From: Candidatus Atribacter alterifermentans | GTDB lineage: Bacteria; Atribacterota; Atribacteria; Atribacterales; Atribacteraceae | Assembly: GCA_012517635.1 (NCBI GenBank) | Contig: JAAYUP010000125.1 | Location: 1 to 8,062, forward strand | Reading direction: 5' to 3' | Length of the DNA stretch: 8,062 nt | Part shown: positions 1-7,261 of the stretch, piece after piece | Layout of the letters: each line of letters starts with the position of its first letter | Position numbering within the stretch: position 1 is the stretch's first letter | Notes under the pieces: model-generated | The model's input: the letters and a program-made list of their open reading frames with translations, nothing else | What the model was told of the DNA's origin: nothing | Database searches by the model: none | Made by a program: the position numbers and the translations under genes

Positions 1-2430
1 CAAACCTATAACCTGTCCTTTTTCATCAAACAAAGGTATCTTAGAAGAAAGCAACCAGCGTTCCTCTCCACTGGGTCTAACCAATCGTTCTTCTCGATTC
101 AGGATGGGTTTCCCATTTCGAAGAACATACATATCGTCACGGTAAAAGTGCTCGGCAACATGATGAGGAAATAATTCAAAGTCGGTTTTTCCCAGAGCAT
201 CTTGTTCTTGCTTCAGTCCCATGTTTTCTAAGTCAGCTGGATTAGCGAGTAGCTTGCGGGCTTGGAGGTCTTTCACGTACGCTAAATCTGGAATATTATT
301 AATAAAAGTTCGGAGGAGGGTTTGCTCCCGGCGCAATTCTTCTTCCATTTTCCTTCGCTCGGTAATATCATGGCAAACGCAAAATATCAGCTTCTTCCCT
401 CCAAAAAAGGCTGCATTACTACTAATCTCAACATCGATCAAAGAGCCATCCTTGCGACGATGTTGGGTTTCAAAATGGTCTCCTTCTTCATTAACACTGT
501 GAATCATATCCAATAATGTGTCTCGGGAAATTTTTGCATCCCAATCCCATACATGGAGACGATACACTTCGTCCATGGTGTATCCGAGCATCTCAGCGAA
601 TTTTTGATTCGCTTCAAAAACGCCACCTTCACCATCCATAATGACGATGCCGTCTCTCGATTGCTCGATCAAGATTCGTCTTCGAACTGCCTCTTCAGCC
701 AGAGCTTTCTCAATTCTTTTTTGTTCGGTAATATCGATAAAAGATCCCATTACGCAGCATGGTTGACCGTTTTCATTAGTTACTAAAGTTGCGGATATTT
801 GAACATCGAATTGGAAACCATCTTTTTTCTTTCCTGTGAGTTCACCAAAATAACCCCCTTTTTGTTTAACCTCGTTTGTTACTCGTAAGATTTCTGACTC
901 TTCTACTAAAAAATCCGTCACCTTTCGGCCCAAAATCTCTTCTTCCTTTTCATACCCCCACAATCGCAATGAAGCCGGGTTGACATAAGTTATAAAACCA
1001 TTTAAATCAGCAATAGCAATGGCATTCGCTGAAGATTGAATGGCAGCGTTCATGATTTGGAGTTGTTGATTCACAGCCCGAACCTGAGTTTGATCCCGAA
1101 AAACCAGGACAGTACCGCGTACTTTTCCAGTCTTATCCTGAATGGGGGCAACGGTCCCGTCTATCGGTTTCTCTATCCCATTTCTATCGACCAATACAAT
1201 ATGATCTCCAAGTTTACTTACACCCTTTCCGTTCAACACCCAGGAAATACAGTCGTCACGAGATACTCGACTTGTTTCATCAATAATACAAAACACTTTG
1301 GTAATCTCACATCCGATGACTTCCCTGGCCTTCCAGCCAGTTATTTTTTCCGCTTCAGTGTTAAGATTAATAATACATCCATTTCTATCAGTGCTTATCA
1401 CCGCATCAGCAATGGAGTATAGAGTTGCGGTGAGGCGTTCCTCGCTCTCTTGAAGCTCTTCTAAAATACGATTTCTTTCGGCTAAGGCTTTTGATATCCT
1501 CACATTTCCATAACCAATAACGGAAAGGTGGTGGGATAAATTGTTAATAAAAGTCAGTGTTGATTGAACCGTTTCTCGATTAAAACGGGGAACACGGTTT
1601 AGAGCAGCCATGTATTCAGTTTCATCAAATCCATATCGTTGAGCCTGAGATCGAAATAAATCATAATCAACAACTTCATCGTCGTAAAAAAATTGCCCTA
1701 TAAAAAGATTTCCAAGGGTTTTTCCTTCCACAACGACCGGCGTGACAATATCCCATAAATTATTTTTACATTTATAGGCTTTAAATGTCCCTTCTGGTAT
1801 ATCTTTGGTCAGCTGAATATTACTTTTCTGGCAATATCGAAGAGTTTCAGGATGAGTATGATGAAATTTTCGGCATATATCTTCATCACCCACCGACACC
1901 AAGTTTCTTCCTTCAACATCTAAAAGATTAATCCGAATCTTGGTGAGATGGTAAAAATCAACCAATAAAGATTGGAGAGCAGAAAGGTCGATAATATCGA
2001 AAAGTTTTAATTCACCACTTTTCGTTTCTTTCCCTTGATTATGAAAATCTTCGTATTCTTTTCTTTCAATGGGTAAATCACGGAAGAGAGTGACCAAAAA
2101 ATTTCTTTGGTCATAGTAAGAAATGATCTCCAACCATCGGTTTATAGGTTTAAAATACTGCTTGAAGCGAATCCTCTTCTTTTTTGTCCATGCCTTATCA
2201 CAAAGACTGATCCAATTTTTTACTGGGAAATCAAGCTGAGTCAAAATATCAGACGCTTTTTTCCCTATGATTTGTTTTTGGAAAAGACCAGTGAGTTTTT
2301 CAAAAGCAGAATTTACCTGAAGAAATATGAAATCGTTGAGTTTCCCATCTTCTTCAAATGATTCCTGTAAAATAGCTACTCCATCGAGGAGGTCATCTAT
2401 TGATAAACGATATTCATATCCCGGTTCCAT
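1..2430 (-). CDS. PAS-PocR-PAS multidomain sensor protein (C-terminus beyond window)
   Basis: An uninterrupted minus-strand frame of 810 codons runs off the left edge. The ATG at 2430-2428 has AAGGGG eight bases upstream. Domains: an N-terminal PAS-like region (about 1-120); a PocR-type ligand-binding domain (about 140-300) with C186, C200 and C221 and the family-like strings KNNLWDIVTPVV, LGNLFIGQFF and RYGFDETEY; a short coiled-coil linker (about 315-332, ERNRILEELQESEERL); then PAS domains at about 333-450, 456-573, 580-698 and 704-810. Several PAS ends carry the PAC-like signature (DITEQKRIE near 566-574, DITERRKMEEEL near 687-698). There is no signal peptide or membrane segment, so it is probably cytoplasmic. 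PocR domains are known to sense small molecules, and here the PocR and PAS domains presumably feed an output module. That module (histidine kinase, GGDEF or other) is not in the window, so calling it a kinase would be a guess. It is divergent from the large secreted-protein gene. Confidence 0.93.
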   Translation of the reverse strand, partial: MEPGYEYRLSIDDLLDGVAILQESFEEDGKLNDFIFLQVNSAFEKLTGLFQKQIIGKKASDILTQLDFPVKNWISLCDKAWTKKKRIRFKQYFKPINRWLEIISYYDQRNFLVTLFRDLPIERKEYEDFHNQGKETKSGELKLFDIIDLSALQSLLVDFYHLTKIRINLLDVEGRNLVSVGDEDICRKFHHTHPETLRYCQKSNIQLTKDIPEGTFKAYKCKNNLWDIVTPVVVEGKTLGNLFIGQFFYDDEVVDYDLFRSQAQRYGFDETEYMAALNRVPRFNRETVQSTLTFINNLSHHLSVIGYGNVRISKALAERNRILEELQESEERLTATLYSIADAVISTDRNGCIINLNTEAEKITGWKAREVIGCEITKVFCIIDETSRVSRDDCISWVLNGKGVSKLGDHIVLVDRNGIEKPIDGTVAPIQDKTGKVRGTVLVFRDQTQVRAVNQQLQIMNAAIQSSANAIAIADLNGFITYVNPASLRLWGYEKEEEILGRKVTDFLVEESEILRVTNEVKQKGGYFGELTGKKKDGFQFDVQISATLVTNENGQPCCVMGSFIDITEQKRIEKALAEEAVRRRILIEQSRDGIVIMDGEGGVFEANQKFAEMLGYTMDEVYRLHVWDWDAKISRDTLLDMIHSVNEEGDHFETQHRRKDGSLIDVEISSNAAFFGGKKLIFCVCHDITERRKMEEELRREQTLLRTFINNIPDLAYVKDLQARKLLANPADLENMGLKQEQDALGKTDFELFPHHVAEHFYRDDMYVLRNGKPILNREERLVRPSGEERWLLSSKIPLFDEKGQVIGL

Positions 2431-2438
2431 CGAGTTTT

Positions 2439-2445
2439 CCCCTTC
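2439..2445 (-). promoter_or_regulatory. Ribosome binding site of the PAS/PocR sensor gene
   Basis: The minus strand reads GAAGGGG eight bases before ATG 2430-2428. This supports that start, which also gives a clean N-terminal PAS-like sequence. Confidence 0.7.
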
Positions 2446-2450
2446 TTAAG

Positions 2451-2740
2451 TGTAGGTTTGTTTTGTATATACACTGTTATTGTTTAATGATAGTTTTTCA
2501 TTTCTTTACTTATTTCTTTGTTCTTTTTTTCAAATTCGTATCATTTTTTTTATTCGTTCTCGATAAATAGCAATTTTTGAATTCGAAATAATTTTATTTT
2601 CTATAATAAAATATATTTGATTTATTTAATAGCAACTATTATATTATACCATATTCATAATATATTTTTTCTATACTAATTTGATTAATATACCGTATTT
2701 TTATTATATTTAGCTTCGATTTTTTCAATATTCTATCCTG
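2451..2740. other. AT-rich divergent spacer with no gene
   Basis: About 290 bases consist almost entirely of A and T runs, with no credible reading frame on either strand. It must hold the promoter of the minus-strand sensor gene, but many TATA-like hexamers occur and none has a convincing -35 partner, so I do not pick one. Its base composition is far more AT-rich than that of the flanking genes. Confidence 0.6.
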
Positions 2741-2765
2741 AAAACCCAAGGGCATGATAAATCAA

Positions 2766-2812
2766 GCCCCTACAAAATAATTTAAAATGTAGGGGCGCAA
2801 TGTATTGCGCCC
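2766..2812. repeat. Double-hairpin extragenic repeat (GTAGGGGC family)
   Basis: Two overlapping inverted repeats are visible. GCCCCTACA (2766-2774) pairs with TGTAGGGGC (2788-2796) across a 13-nt spacer. GGGCGCAA (2793-2800) pairs with TTGCGCCC (2805-2812) across the 4-nt loop TGTA. The two stems share bases and so are mutually exclusive. Related TAGGGGC sequences recur at 7419-7446 and 7498-7524, and the second hairpin recurs in diverged form at 7367-7386. This is a dispersed palindromic repeat and not a coding sequence. Confidence 0.75.
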
Positions 2813-2823
2813 GATTAATGTAG

Positions 2824-2843
2824 CGACATGCCATGGCATGTCG
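2824..2843. repeat. Perfect 20-bp palindrome
   Basis: CGACATGCCA is followed directly by its exact reverse complement TGGCATGTCG with no loop bases. It abuts the preceding hairpin repeat. It may be a protein-binding palindrome, but it more probably belongs to the dispersed palindromic repeats of this region. No second copy is present in the window. Confidence 0.75.
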
Positions 2844-2853
2844 AATCCTTTGA

Positions 2854-2905
2854 TTTTCATCCTCATCTGGTGCTGCGAAAGCAGCATGACGGTCTATCCT
2901 GTAAA
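2854..2905. repeat. Direct repeat copy A, with GAAA-loop hairpin
   Basis: This copy begins TTTTCATCCTCAT and ends GGTCTATCCTGTAAA. A near-identical copy lies at 2984-3033 in the same orientation. It contains the stem TGCTGC (2871-2876) / GCAGCA (2881-2886) closed by a GAAA loop. Its end CTATCCTGT (2894-2902) also pairs with ACAGGATAG (2911-2919). The minus strand has an open frame of 81 codons here, made wholly of repeat sequence. Confidence 0.75.
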
Positions 2906-2976
2906 CTACAACAGGATAGCAGCCTACGGCGTAAGATGAAAAAAATTGTAAAAGACAAAAACTGAGAGGATAGACC
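2891..2976. repeat. 86-bp segment bounded by 10-bp inverted repeats
   Basis: GGTCTATCCT (2891-2900) is the exact reverse complement of AGGATAGACC (2967-2976). A further internal ACAGGATAG lies at 2911-2919. The outer arms could be ends of a small non-autonomous element or remnants of nested repeat insertions. No target duplication is obvious. Confidence 0.5.
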
Positions 2977-2983
2977 ACTTAAG

Positions 2984-3033
2984 TTTTCATCTTCATTGGT
3001 GCTGCATAGCAGCATGAGGGTCTATCCTGTAAA
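2984..3033. repeat. Direct repeat copy B, with ATA-loop hairpin
   Basis: This is the second copy of the 2854-2905 repeat, offset by 130 bases at its left end. The stem TGCTGC (3000-3005) / GCAGCA (3009-3014) is retained, but the loop is ATA instead of GAAA. A base is also lost in the CATCTGGT/CATTGGT segment. It ends with the same GGTCTATCCTGTAAA string. Confidence 0.75.
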
Positions 3034-3049
3034 TACCATTAAATGAATT

Positions 3050-3074
3050 CCCCCATTGAGGGGGGTTAGGGGGG
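3050..3074. repeat. C5 / G6 / G6 tract
   Basis: CCCCC (3050-3054) and GGGGGG (3060-3065) form a hairpin with loop ATTGA, followed by TTA and a second GGGGGG (3069-3074). It is strikingly GC-rich inside an AT-rich spacer and resembles dispersed extragenic repeats. The G tracts could form a two-layer G-quadruplex, but this is only a possibility. Confidence 0.55.
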
Positions 3075-3088
3075 TGTGCCTTTCATCG

Positions 3089-3205
3089 GTCATCCTGAGG
3101 CTTCGTTTTTCGAAGCCGTGAGGATCTTATCTTTTTGATTCTTTTTTTATAAAGATTTAAAAGGATGAGATTCTCACGTCGTACAATATGCTCCTCAGAA
3201 ATGAC
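3089..3205 (+). repeat. 117-bp element with imperfect inverted ends, copy 1
   Basis: The element starts GTCATCCTGAGG and ends CCTCAGAAATGAC, which are imperfect inverted ends. An internal hairpin GGCTTCG/CGAAGCC (3099-3105/3111-3117) has a TTTTT loop. Its reverse complement aligns over essentially its whole length with 7686-7801. The best part, 3163-3206, matches 7685-7731 with only a few substitutions and one base difference in length. It has no coding capacity. It looks like a paired-hairpin extragenic repeat or MITE-like element, and no target-site duplication is evident. Confidence 0.75.
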
Positions 3206-3339
3206 GAAATAGTGAAAATGTATTTATATTGTAATCTCATGACACAACCTGGAATGAGAATCTATCAAGAGGTGAAAGAGTAAATTTAAAAAATATTTTT
3301 AAAATCAACTACTGATTTTTAAAAAGTAATTAACTTCTA

Positions 3340-3367
3340 TCGACCTTTTTTAAATTTGAGATATAAT
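3340..3367 (+). promoter_or_regulatory. Candidate sigma70-type promoter of the ankyrin/TPR gene
   Basis: TATAAT, a perfect -10 hexamer, lies at 3362-3367. TCGACC (3340-3345) is a 4-of-6 match to TTGACA, with a 16-base spacer. Transcription would start near 3374 and give a leader of about 157 bases before the ATG at 3531. In such an AT-rich region a chance TATAAT is possible. Confidence 0.5.
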
Positions 3368-3399
3368 TAAAAAGAGGGGAAACTCACAAAGACTTCTTA

Positions 3400-3453
3400 G
3401 GATAACTATATGTTTAAAACATGACTTTTTCTCCATAAAACCCTCGGTTATCC
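3400..3453 (+). promoter_or_regulatory. Leader inverted repeat upstream of the ankyrin/TPR gene
   Basis: GGATAAC (3400-3406) is the exact reverse complement of GTTATCC (3447-3453), separated by 40 bases within the predicted 5' leader. I recognise no riboswitch class, and the nearest T run (from 3465) is too far from the stem for a classic attenuator. It could be an RNA stem or an operator, or chance. Confidence 0.25.
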
Positions 3454-3516
3454 ACGAATTACACTTTTTTAAGTTACATTAATATTAGAAAATGATATTA
3501 ATCAGACTAACCAAAA

Positions 3517-3524
3517 AAAGAGGG
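3517..3524 (+). promoter_or_regulatory. Ribosome binding site selecting the start at 3531
   Basis: AAAGAGGG lies six bases before ATG 3531. The in-frame upstream ATG at 3492 has no purine-rich site before it and would add 13 residues ahead of the signal peptide, so 3531 is preferred. Confidence 0.65.
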
Positions 3525-3530
3525 ATATCT

Positions 3531-6500
3531 ATGAAAATGAAACTCTTTGTTATCTGGATTTTTGTTATATTTTTTGTTCTTAGTTCTCAATCGACCATTT
3601 GTATGGCTCAGGCTCCTACTTCTTCAATTAACGAATCAGATCTAACCGAAGAGAAAGGATATTTAACCCCCAGTCATGATGTGAATCGTCAAACCGAGAT
3701 AAACGACAGTTTATCGTGTTTTGACTTTCAGTTTACCTGTGAGTATGGGACACCCGAAGAGGTTCAAGAGGCAATCAAGAATGGTGCCGATATCAACTGC
3801 CAAGATGAAGAGCTGGGATGGACTCCTCTAATGAGCACGATGCTGAATGAATCTGCTCAGGAAATAGCTACTCTTTTAGTTGAAGCTGGTGCCAATGTTA
3901 ACCAAACTGATTGGGAAGGAATGAATGCTCTCATGGTAGCAGCTGATTCTAATGATGTTACTTTGGTTCAGTATTTATTGGATCATGGCGCCAAAGAAGA
4001 TGTCAATGTGACGGAATATAAGTATGGTTTTAGCCCTCTTATCTGGGCAGCTAAGAACAATGAAACCTATGGCCCGGAGGTCATTCAAATCTTAATTAAT
4101 AATGGTGCCGATGTTCAGTTAAAAGATAAAAATGGTTTCACAGCATTATTTTGGGCAGCAATGATGAACAACAACGAAAGGGTCATTCATACTTTGATTC
4201 AAAATGGAGCCGATATGAATCAAATTGGACCAAAGAACGTGACGCCCTTGATGGGAGCAATAAGTATGAATACCAATATCAATATCATAAAAATACTTCT
4301 TGATGCAGGAGCTGATGTTACCACTGTAGATGCTGAGGGGAAAAAAGCTATTGATTATGCCTTCTTATCAGAGAAATTGAAAGGAACTGAAGTGTTAAAA
4401 CAATTAGCTGATTTAAGCGGAGTAGAGATAACCCAACAGACAGTTTCGCCTGGTGTCGAGATTACACCTTCGCCTCCCTTTGAAATAACTCCCACTCCAA
4501 TTCCTACGGTAATGGAAACGCCAGAGATAACAGCAACTCCCCCTCCAACCCAATTATCTACCTTGGTTTATACTGATCCATCGGGAAAATTTACCCTTTA
4601 TTTCCCAACTGGGTTTGCTTTTTCGACGTATGTCGCTGATGAGGATATGATTGGTGCGAACTACCGCACTCCCAATGAACAAGCCTATTTAGAAATACGA
4701 AGTTTCCCGTCTTCACAGGACTTGCAGTTTTACCTCTCTCAGCATATAGCAGAAATGACTTTACGGGGAGAAGGTTCGATTACCTCCAATGGAAAAACTG
4801 GGAATATCAAAGTTTACTCAAGAAAAACCGAACAGGAAGAGCTTCTCACCCTGGTTGCAACTTATGAAGGAATGAATATTTCATTATTGGTTATCAATCT
4901 TCCAATTGCAGCTTATCAATCTTCCAGCTCCTGGTTATTAGAGCTTTTTAAAGGAATCAATTGGGAAGGAAAAACACCAATAATTGATGGTTCTTATTCT
5001 GATCCGGATCAAAAATTTTCTTTCGAACTTCCCGATGTAGTTCATTTTCTCTATGCCTTTAAAGAGGATTTTTATTTCAACCAACCTTATCGATTCATTC
5101 CAGAAGCCAATGGGATGGTAGGTAGTACACCCGATGGTGGTCAGGTCATGATTACCAACTTTTCAACTCCAGAAAAGTACCAAGAATATCTCAAAGAATA
5201 TGACCAGCGGGTTGAGAGTGGGGAATATCAAGTTCATGGAACCAGTCAATTTGACGTTCAAGGGTATCCGGCTAAACTTACTCTTTATTCTTATTTAGCT
5301 GAGAATCAAAAACGTGCTGAGCTTCTGGCGGTTTATGAAGGCACTTTTGTGATGATATCAGTATGGCTGCCTGCTGACAATTATCAAGCGGCTCAAACTT
5401 GGTTGTTATCTCTCTTTAAAAATCTAACCTGGAAAAAAGAAGAGACTTTCCCTTCATTTTCTCCGATAGTTCAATCAACTCCTACATCTCAAATTATCGG
5501 AACTCCTCAACCAACTGAAACATCACAACCAGCTGCTTCGCCCCAAATCAGTTCGGAAGACCTTTCAATTGAAGCTGCTATTCATATTGAAAAAGGTGAC
5601 TTCCAAAAAGCTATAACTCTTTTAAAACAATCGATTGCCCTTCAGCCTGATTTCGGTTTTGCCTATGGTCAACTGGCATATTGTTATGTTCAATTGAAGC
5701 TTTATCAAGAAGCAGTTGATGAATTATCCGACAAGCTTCTTCCAAAAAAAGATTATTCTACTGCTTATAATCTTGTGGGCTTTGCTTTCGAAAACCTCGA
5801 TCGTTTAGATGAAGCATTGGTTGCTTATCAAAAAGCCGTTGAATTGGATCCAAATTATGTTGATGCCTATAGTAATATGGGATTTGTTTATTTTGACCAG
5901 GAACAATATCAAAAAGCCGCGGATGCCTTTAAAAAAGCTTCTGAATTAAAACCCAATGATCCTGTAATAATCAATAACCTTGGTTTTTCCTATGAAAAGC
6001 TTGGAAAATTTAATGAAGCCTTGCAAGCCTATCAGGAAGCCGTCCGCATCAAGCCAGATTACATCAAAGCTCATGCCAACATTGGATATCTATACTTTGA
6101 CCAGGAACAATATCAAAAAGCCGCGGATGCTTTAAAAAAATCCCTTGAATTAGAACCTAGCGATCCAGCTATTCTCAATACCCTGGGTTTATCCTATGAA
6201 AATCTAAAACAATATGATAATGCTATTTTAGCCTATCAGGAAGCCATATCTATTAAGCCCGATTATGTGAATGCTTACAATAATCTTGGAAATCTTTTTT
6301 TTGACCTGAGCCAATATCAAAATGCCCTTGATAGCTATAAAAAGTCTCTGGTTTTAGATTCAACCAATCCTTACAATTATTACAATCTCGGTCTCTGTTA
6401 TGAAAATCTAAAACAATATGATAATGCTATTTTAGCCTATCAGGAAGCTATATCTATTAAACCAGATTATGCCAATGCCCACACCAACCTCGGAGTTCTT

Positions 6501-7115
6501 TACTATAACCAGGATCAATCCGAAAAAGCTATAGAAGAGTATAAAAAATCTTTGGAATTAAAACCCGATAATCCTAATGTTTATTACAATCTTGGCCTTG
6601 CCTATGAAGATCTTGAACAATATGAAAACGCTATACAAGCATTTCAAGAAGCCAACCGCATGAAGCCTGATGATTATGACACTTACAATAGCCTTGGTCG
6701 TGTCTACAATTTAATGGAAAAATACCAGGAAGCTCTTGGATCTCTTCAGAAATCGATAGAACTCAATCCTGAAAATCATTATACCCATTACAATCTTGGC
6801 CTTGCCTATGAAGGCCTTGAACAGTATGAAAACGCAATCAAAGCTTACCAAGAAGCGATTCACATCAAACCCGATTATATCTATGCCTATAATGACCTTG
6901 GTTATGTTTATTATTATCTCGATCGAAACCAGGAAGCGGTGGATACTCTTAAAAAAGCTATAGAGCTGAATCCTGAAAGAGCTGTATCTTATTATTATTT
7001 AGGTCTGACCTATCTTCAGATGGATGATAAATCTTCAGCCTTAGAACAATATGAAATTTTGAAAAATCTTGATCAATCATTAGCTGAAAAGCTTAGTAAT
7101 AAGATAAATCAATAA
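3531..7115 (+). CDS. Exported ankyrin-repeat / PsbP-like / TPR-repeat protein
   Basis: The gene has 1194 codons from ATG 3531; an in-frame ATG at 3492 is the less likely start. Residues 1-28 form a signal peptide: MKMK, a hydrophobic core, and cleavage near MAQA with no lipobox. Residues 65-300 hold about six ankyrin repeats (NGADINCQD, EAGANVNQTD, NNGADVQLKD, QNGADMNQ, DAGADVTTVD) plus a degenerate cap. A Pro/Thr-rich linker (298-345) precedes two homologous globular modules (about 345-480 and 487-637), each opening with YxDPxxKF and closing with a WLLxLFK-type motif. These resemble PsbP/Mog1-like folds, judged by pattern only. A second Pro/Thr linker (638-679) leads to 15 TPR repeats (680-1184) and a ten-residue tail. 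No catalytic motif is visible. Inference: an extracytoplasmic protein-interaction scaffold. It is monocistronic in this window. The partner is unknown. Confidence 0.93.
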   Translation: MKMKLFVIWIFVIFFVLSSQSTICMAQAPTSSINESDLTEEKGYLTPSHDVNRQTEINDSLSCFDFQFTCEYGTPEEVQEAIKNGADINCQDEELGWTPLMSTMLNESAQEIATLLVEAGANVNQTDWEGMNALMVAADSNDVTLVQYLLDHGAKEDVNVTEYKYGFSPLIWAAKNNETYGPEVIQILINNGADVQLKDKNGFTALFWAAMMNNNERVIHTLIQNGADMNQIGPKNVTPLMGAISMNTNINIIKILLDAGADVTTVDAEGKKAIDYAFLSEKLKGTEVLKQLADLSGVEITQQTVSPGVEITPSPPFEITPTPIPTVMETPEITATPPPTQLSTLVYTDPSGKFTLYFPTGFAFSTYVADEDMIGANYRTPNEQAYLEIRSFPSSQDLQFYLSQHIAEMTLRGEGSITSNGKTGNIKVYSRKTEQEELLTLVATYEGMNISLLVINLPIAAYQSSSSWLLELFKGINWEGKTPIIDGSYSDPDQKFSFELPDVVHFLYAFKEDFYFNQPYRFIPEANGMVGSTPDGGQVMITNFSTPEKYQEYLKEYDQRVESGEYQVHGTSQFDVQGYPAKLTLYSYLAENQKRAELLAVYEGTFVMISVWLPADNYQAAQTWLLSLFKNLTWKKEETFPSFSPIVQSTPTSQIIGTPQPTETSQPAASPQISSEDLSIEAAIHIEKGDFQKAITLLKQSIALQPDFGFAYGQLAYCYVQLKLYQEAVDELSDKLLPKKDYSTAYNLVGFAFENLDRLDEALVAYQKAVELDPNYVDAYSNMGFVYFDQEQYQKAADAFKKASELKPNDPVIINNLGFSYEKLGKFNEALQAYQEAVRIKPDYIKAHANIGYLYFDQEQYQKAADALKKSLELEPSDPAILNTLGLSYENLKQYDNAILAYQEAISIKPDYVNAYNNLGNLFFDLSQYQNALDSYKKSLVLDSTNPYNYYNLGLCYENLKQYDNAILAYQEAISIKPDYANAHTNLGVLYYNQDQSEKAIEEYKKSLELKPDNPNVYYNLGLAYEDLEQYENAIQAFQEANRMKPDDYDTYNSLGRVYNLMEKYQEALGSLQKSIELNPENHYTHYNLGLAYEGLEQYENAIKAYQEAIHIKPDYIYAYNDLGYVYYYLDRNQEAVDTLKKAIELNPERAVSYYYLGLTYLQMDDKSSALEQYEILKNLDQSLAEKLSNKINQ
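5859..7082 (+). repeat. Six tandem 204-bp units (paired TPRs) inside the gene
   Basis: TPR repeats 4-15 (residues 777-1184) are exactly 34 residues each, with no insertion or deletion, and alternate between two types. One type reads like YYNLGLAYENLKQYDNAI..YQEAI, the other like NLGYLYFDQEQYQKA. The DNA therefore repeats every 204 bases. Exact identities at that offset include 5892-5926 with 6096-6130 (35 bp), 6195-6244 with 6399-6448 (50 bp) and 6583-6609 with 6787-6813 (27 bp). Confidence 0.85.
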
Positions 7116-7138
7116 TCATGTCCTAAGTTCAAGGAGGG

Positions 7139-7261
7139 GTGACTTTTCAAGGTATTCAACCAACACCATCTCCTTTTCTCACCCCCATGCCAACCGCAGC
7201 GATAACAGCAACGCCTCCTCCACTTCCAACCGAAACCTTGCCACCTTTAAACGATTGGTAA
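7139..7261 (+). pseudogene. Remnant of a Pro/Thr-rich linker gene
   Basis: The frame from GTG 7139 to TAA 7259-7261 encodes about 40 residues, including GIQPTPSPFLTPMP, ITATPPPLPTE and a terminal LNDW. It opens just after an in-frame stop at 7124-7126. ITATPPP matches residues 333-339 of the upstream large protein. Over the eight codons ending in PPP (7198-7221 against 4524-4547), most bases are identical. The purine-rich AAGGAGG (7131-7137) is almost touching the GTG, which is a poor initiation geometry, so translation is doubtful. It is best read as the tail of a decayed or partly deleted paralogue. A real small secreted-tail peptide is less likely, since it has no signal sequence. Confidence 0.5.

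Noticed and set aside
221..2361. Several short plus-strand open frames (for example 221-502, 553-786, 1036-1422, 2107-2361)
   Set aside because: All lie antisense within the continuous 810-codon sensor frame, whose domains are recognisable. They are shadows.
2733..2978. Minus-strand open frame of 81 codons
   Set aside because: It consists entirely of dispersed palindromic and direct repeats, has no ribosome site, and the peptide resembles the spurious products such repeats encode.
3050..3074. Functional G-quadruplex regulator
   Set aside because: There are only two G6 tracts. The C5 tract gives an alternative hairpin, and nothing ties it to a promoter. It is kept only as a repeat.
2766..3205. 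CRISPR array
   Set aside because: The repeats are few and of different families, with irregular spacing and no uniform spacers, and no cas gene is present.
3285..3303. AT-only hairpin TTTAAAAA/TTTTTAAA as a terminator or operator
   Set aside because: Such symmetric A/T runs are expected by chance in this AT-rich spacer, and no upstream gene needs a terminator here.
3492..3530. Upstream ATG start at 3492 for the large gene
   Set aside because: It has no ribosome site and would place a 13-residue charged stretch before the signal peptide, whereas ATG 3531 has AAAGAGGG at six bases.
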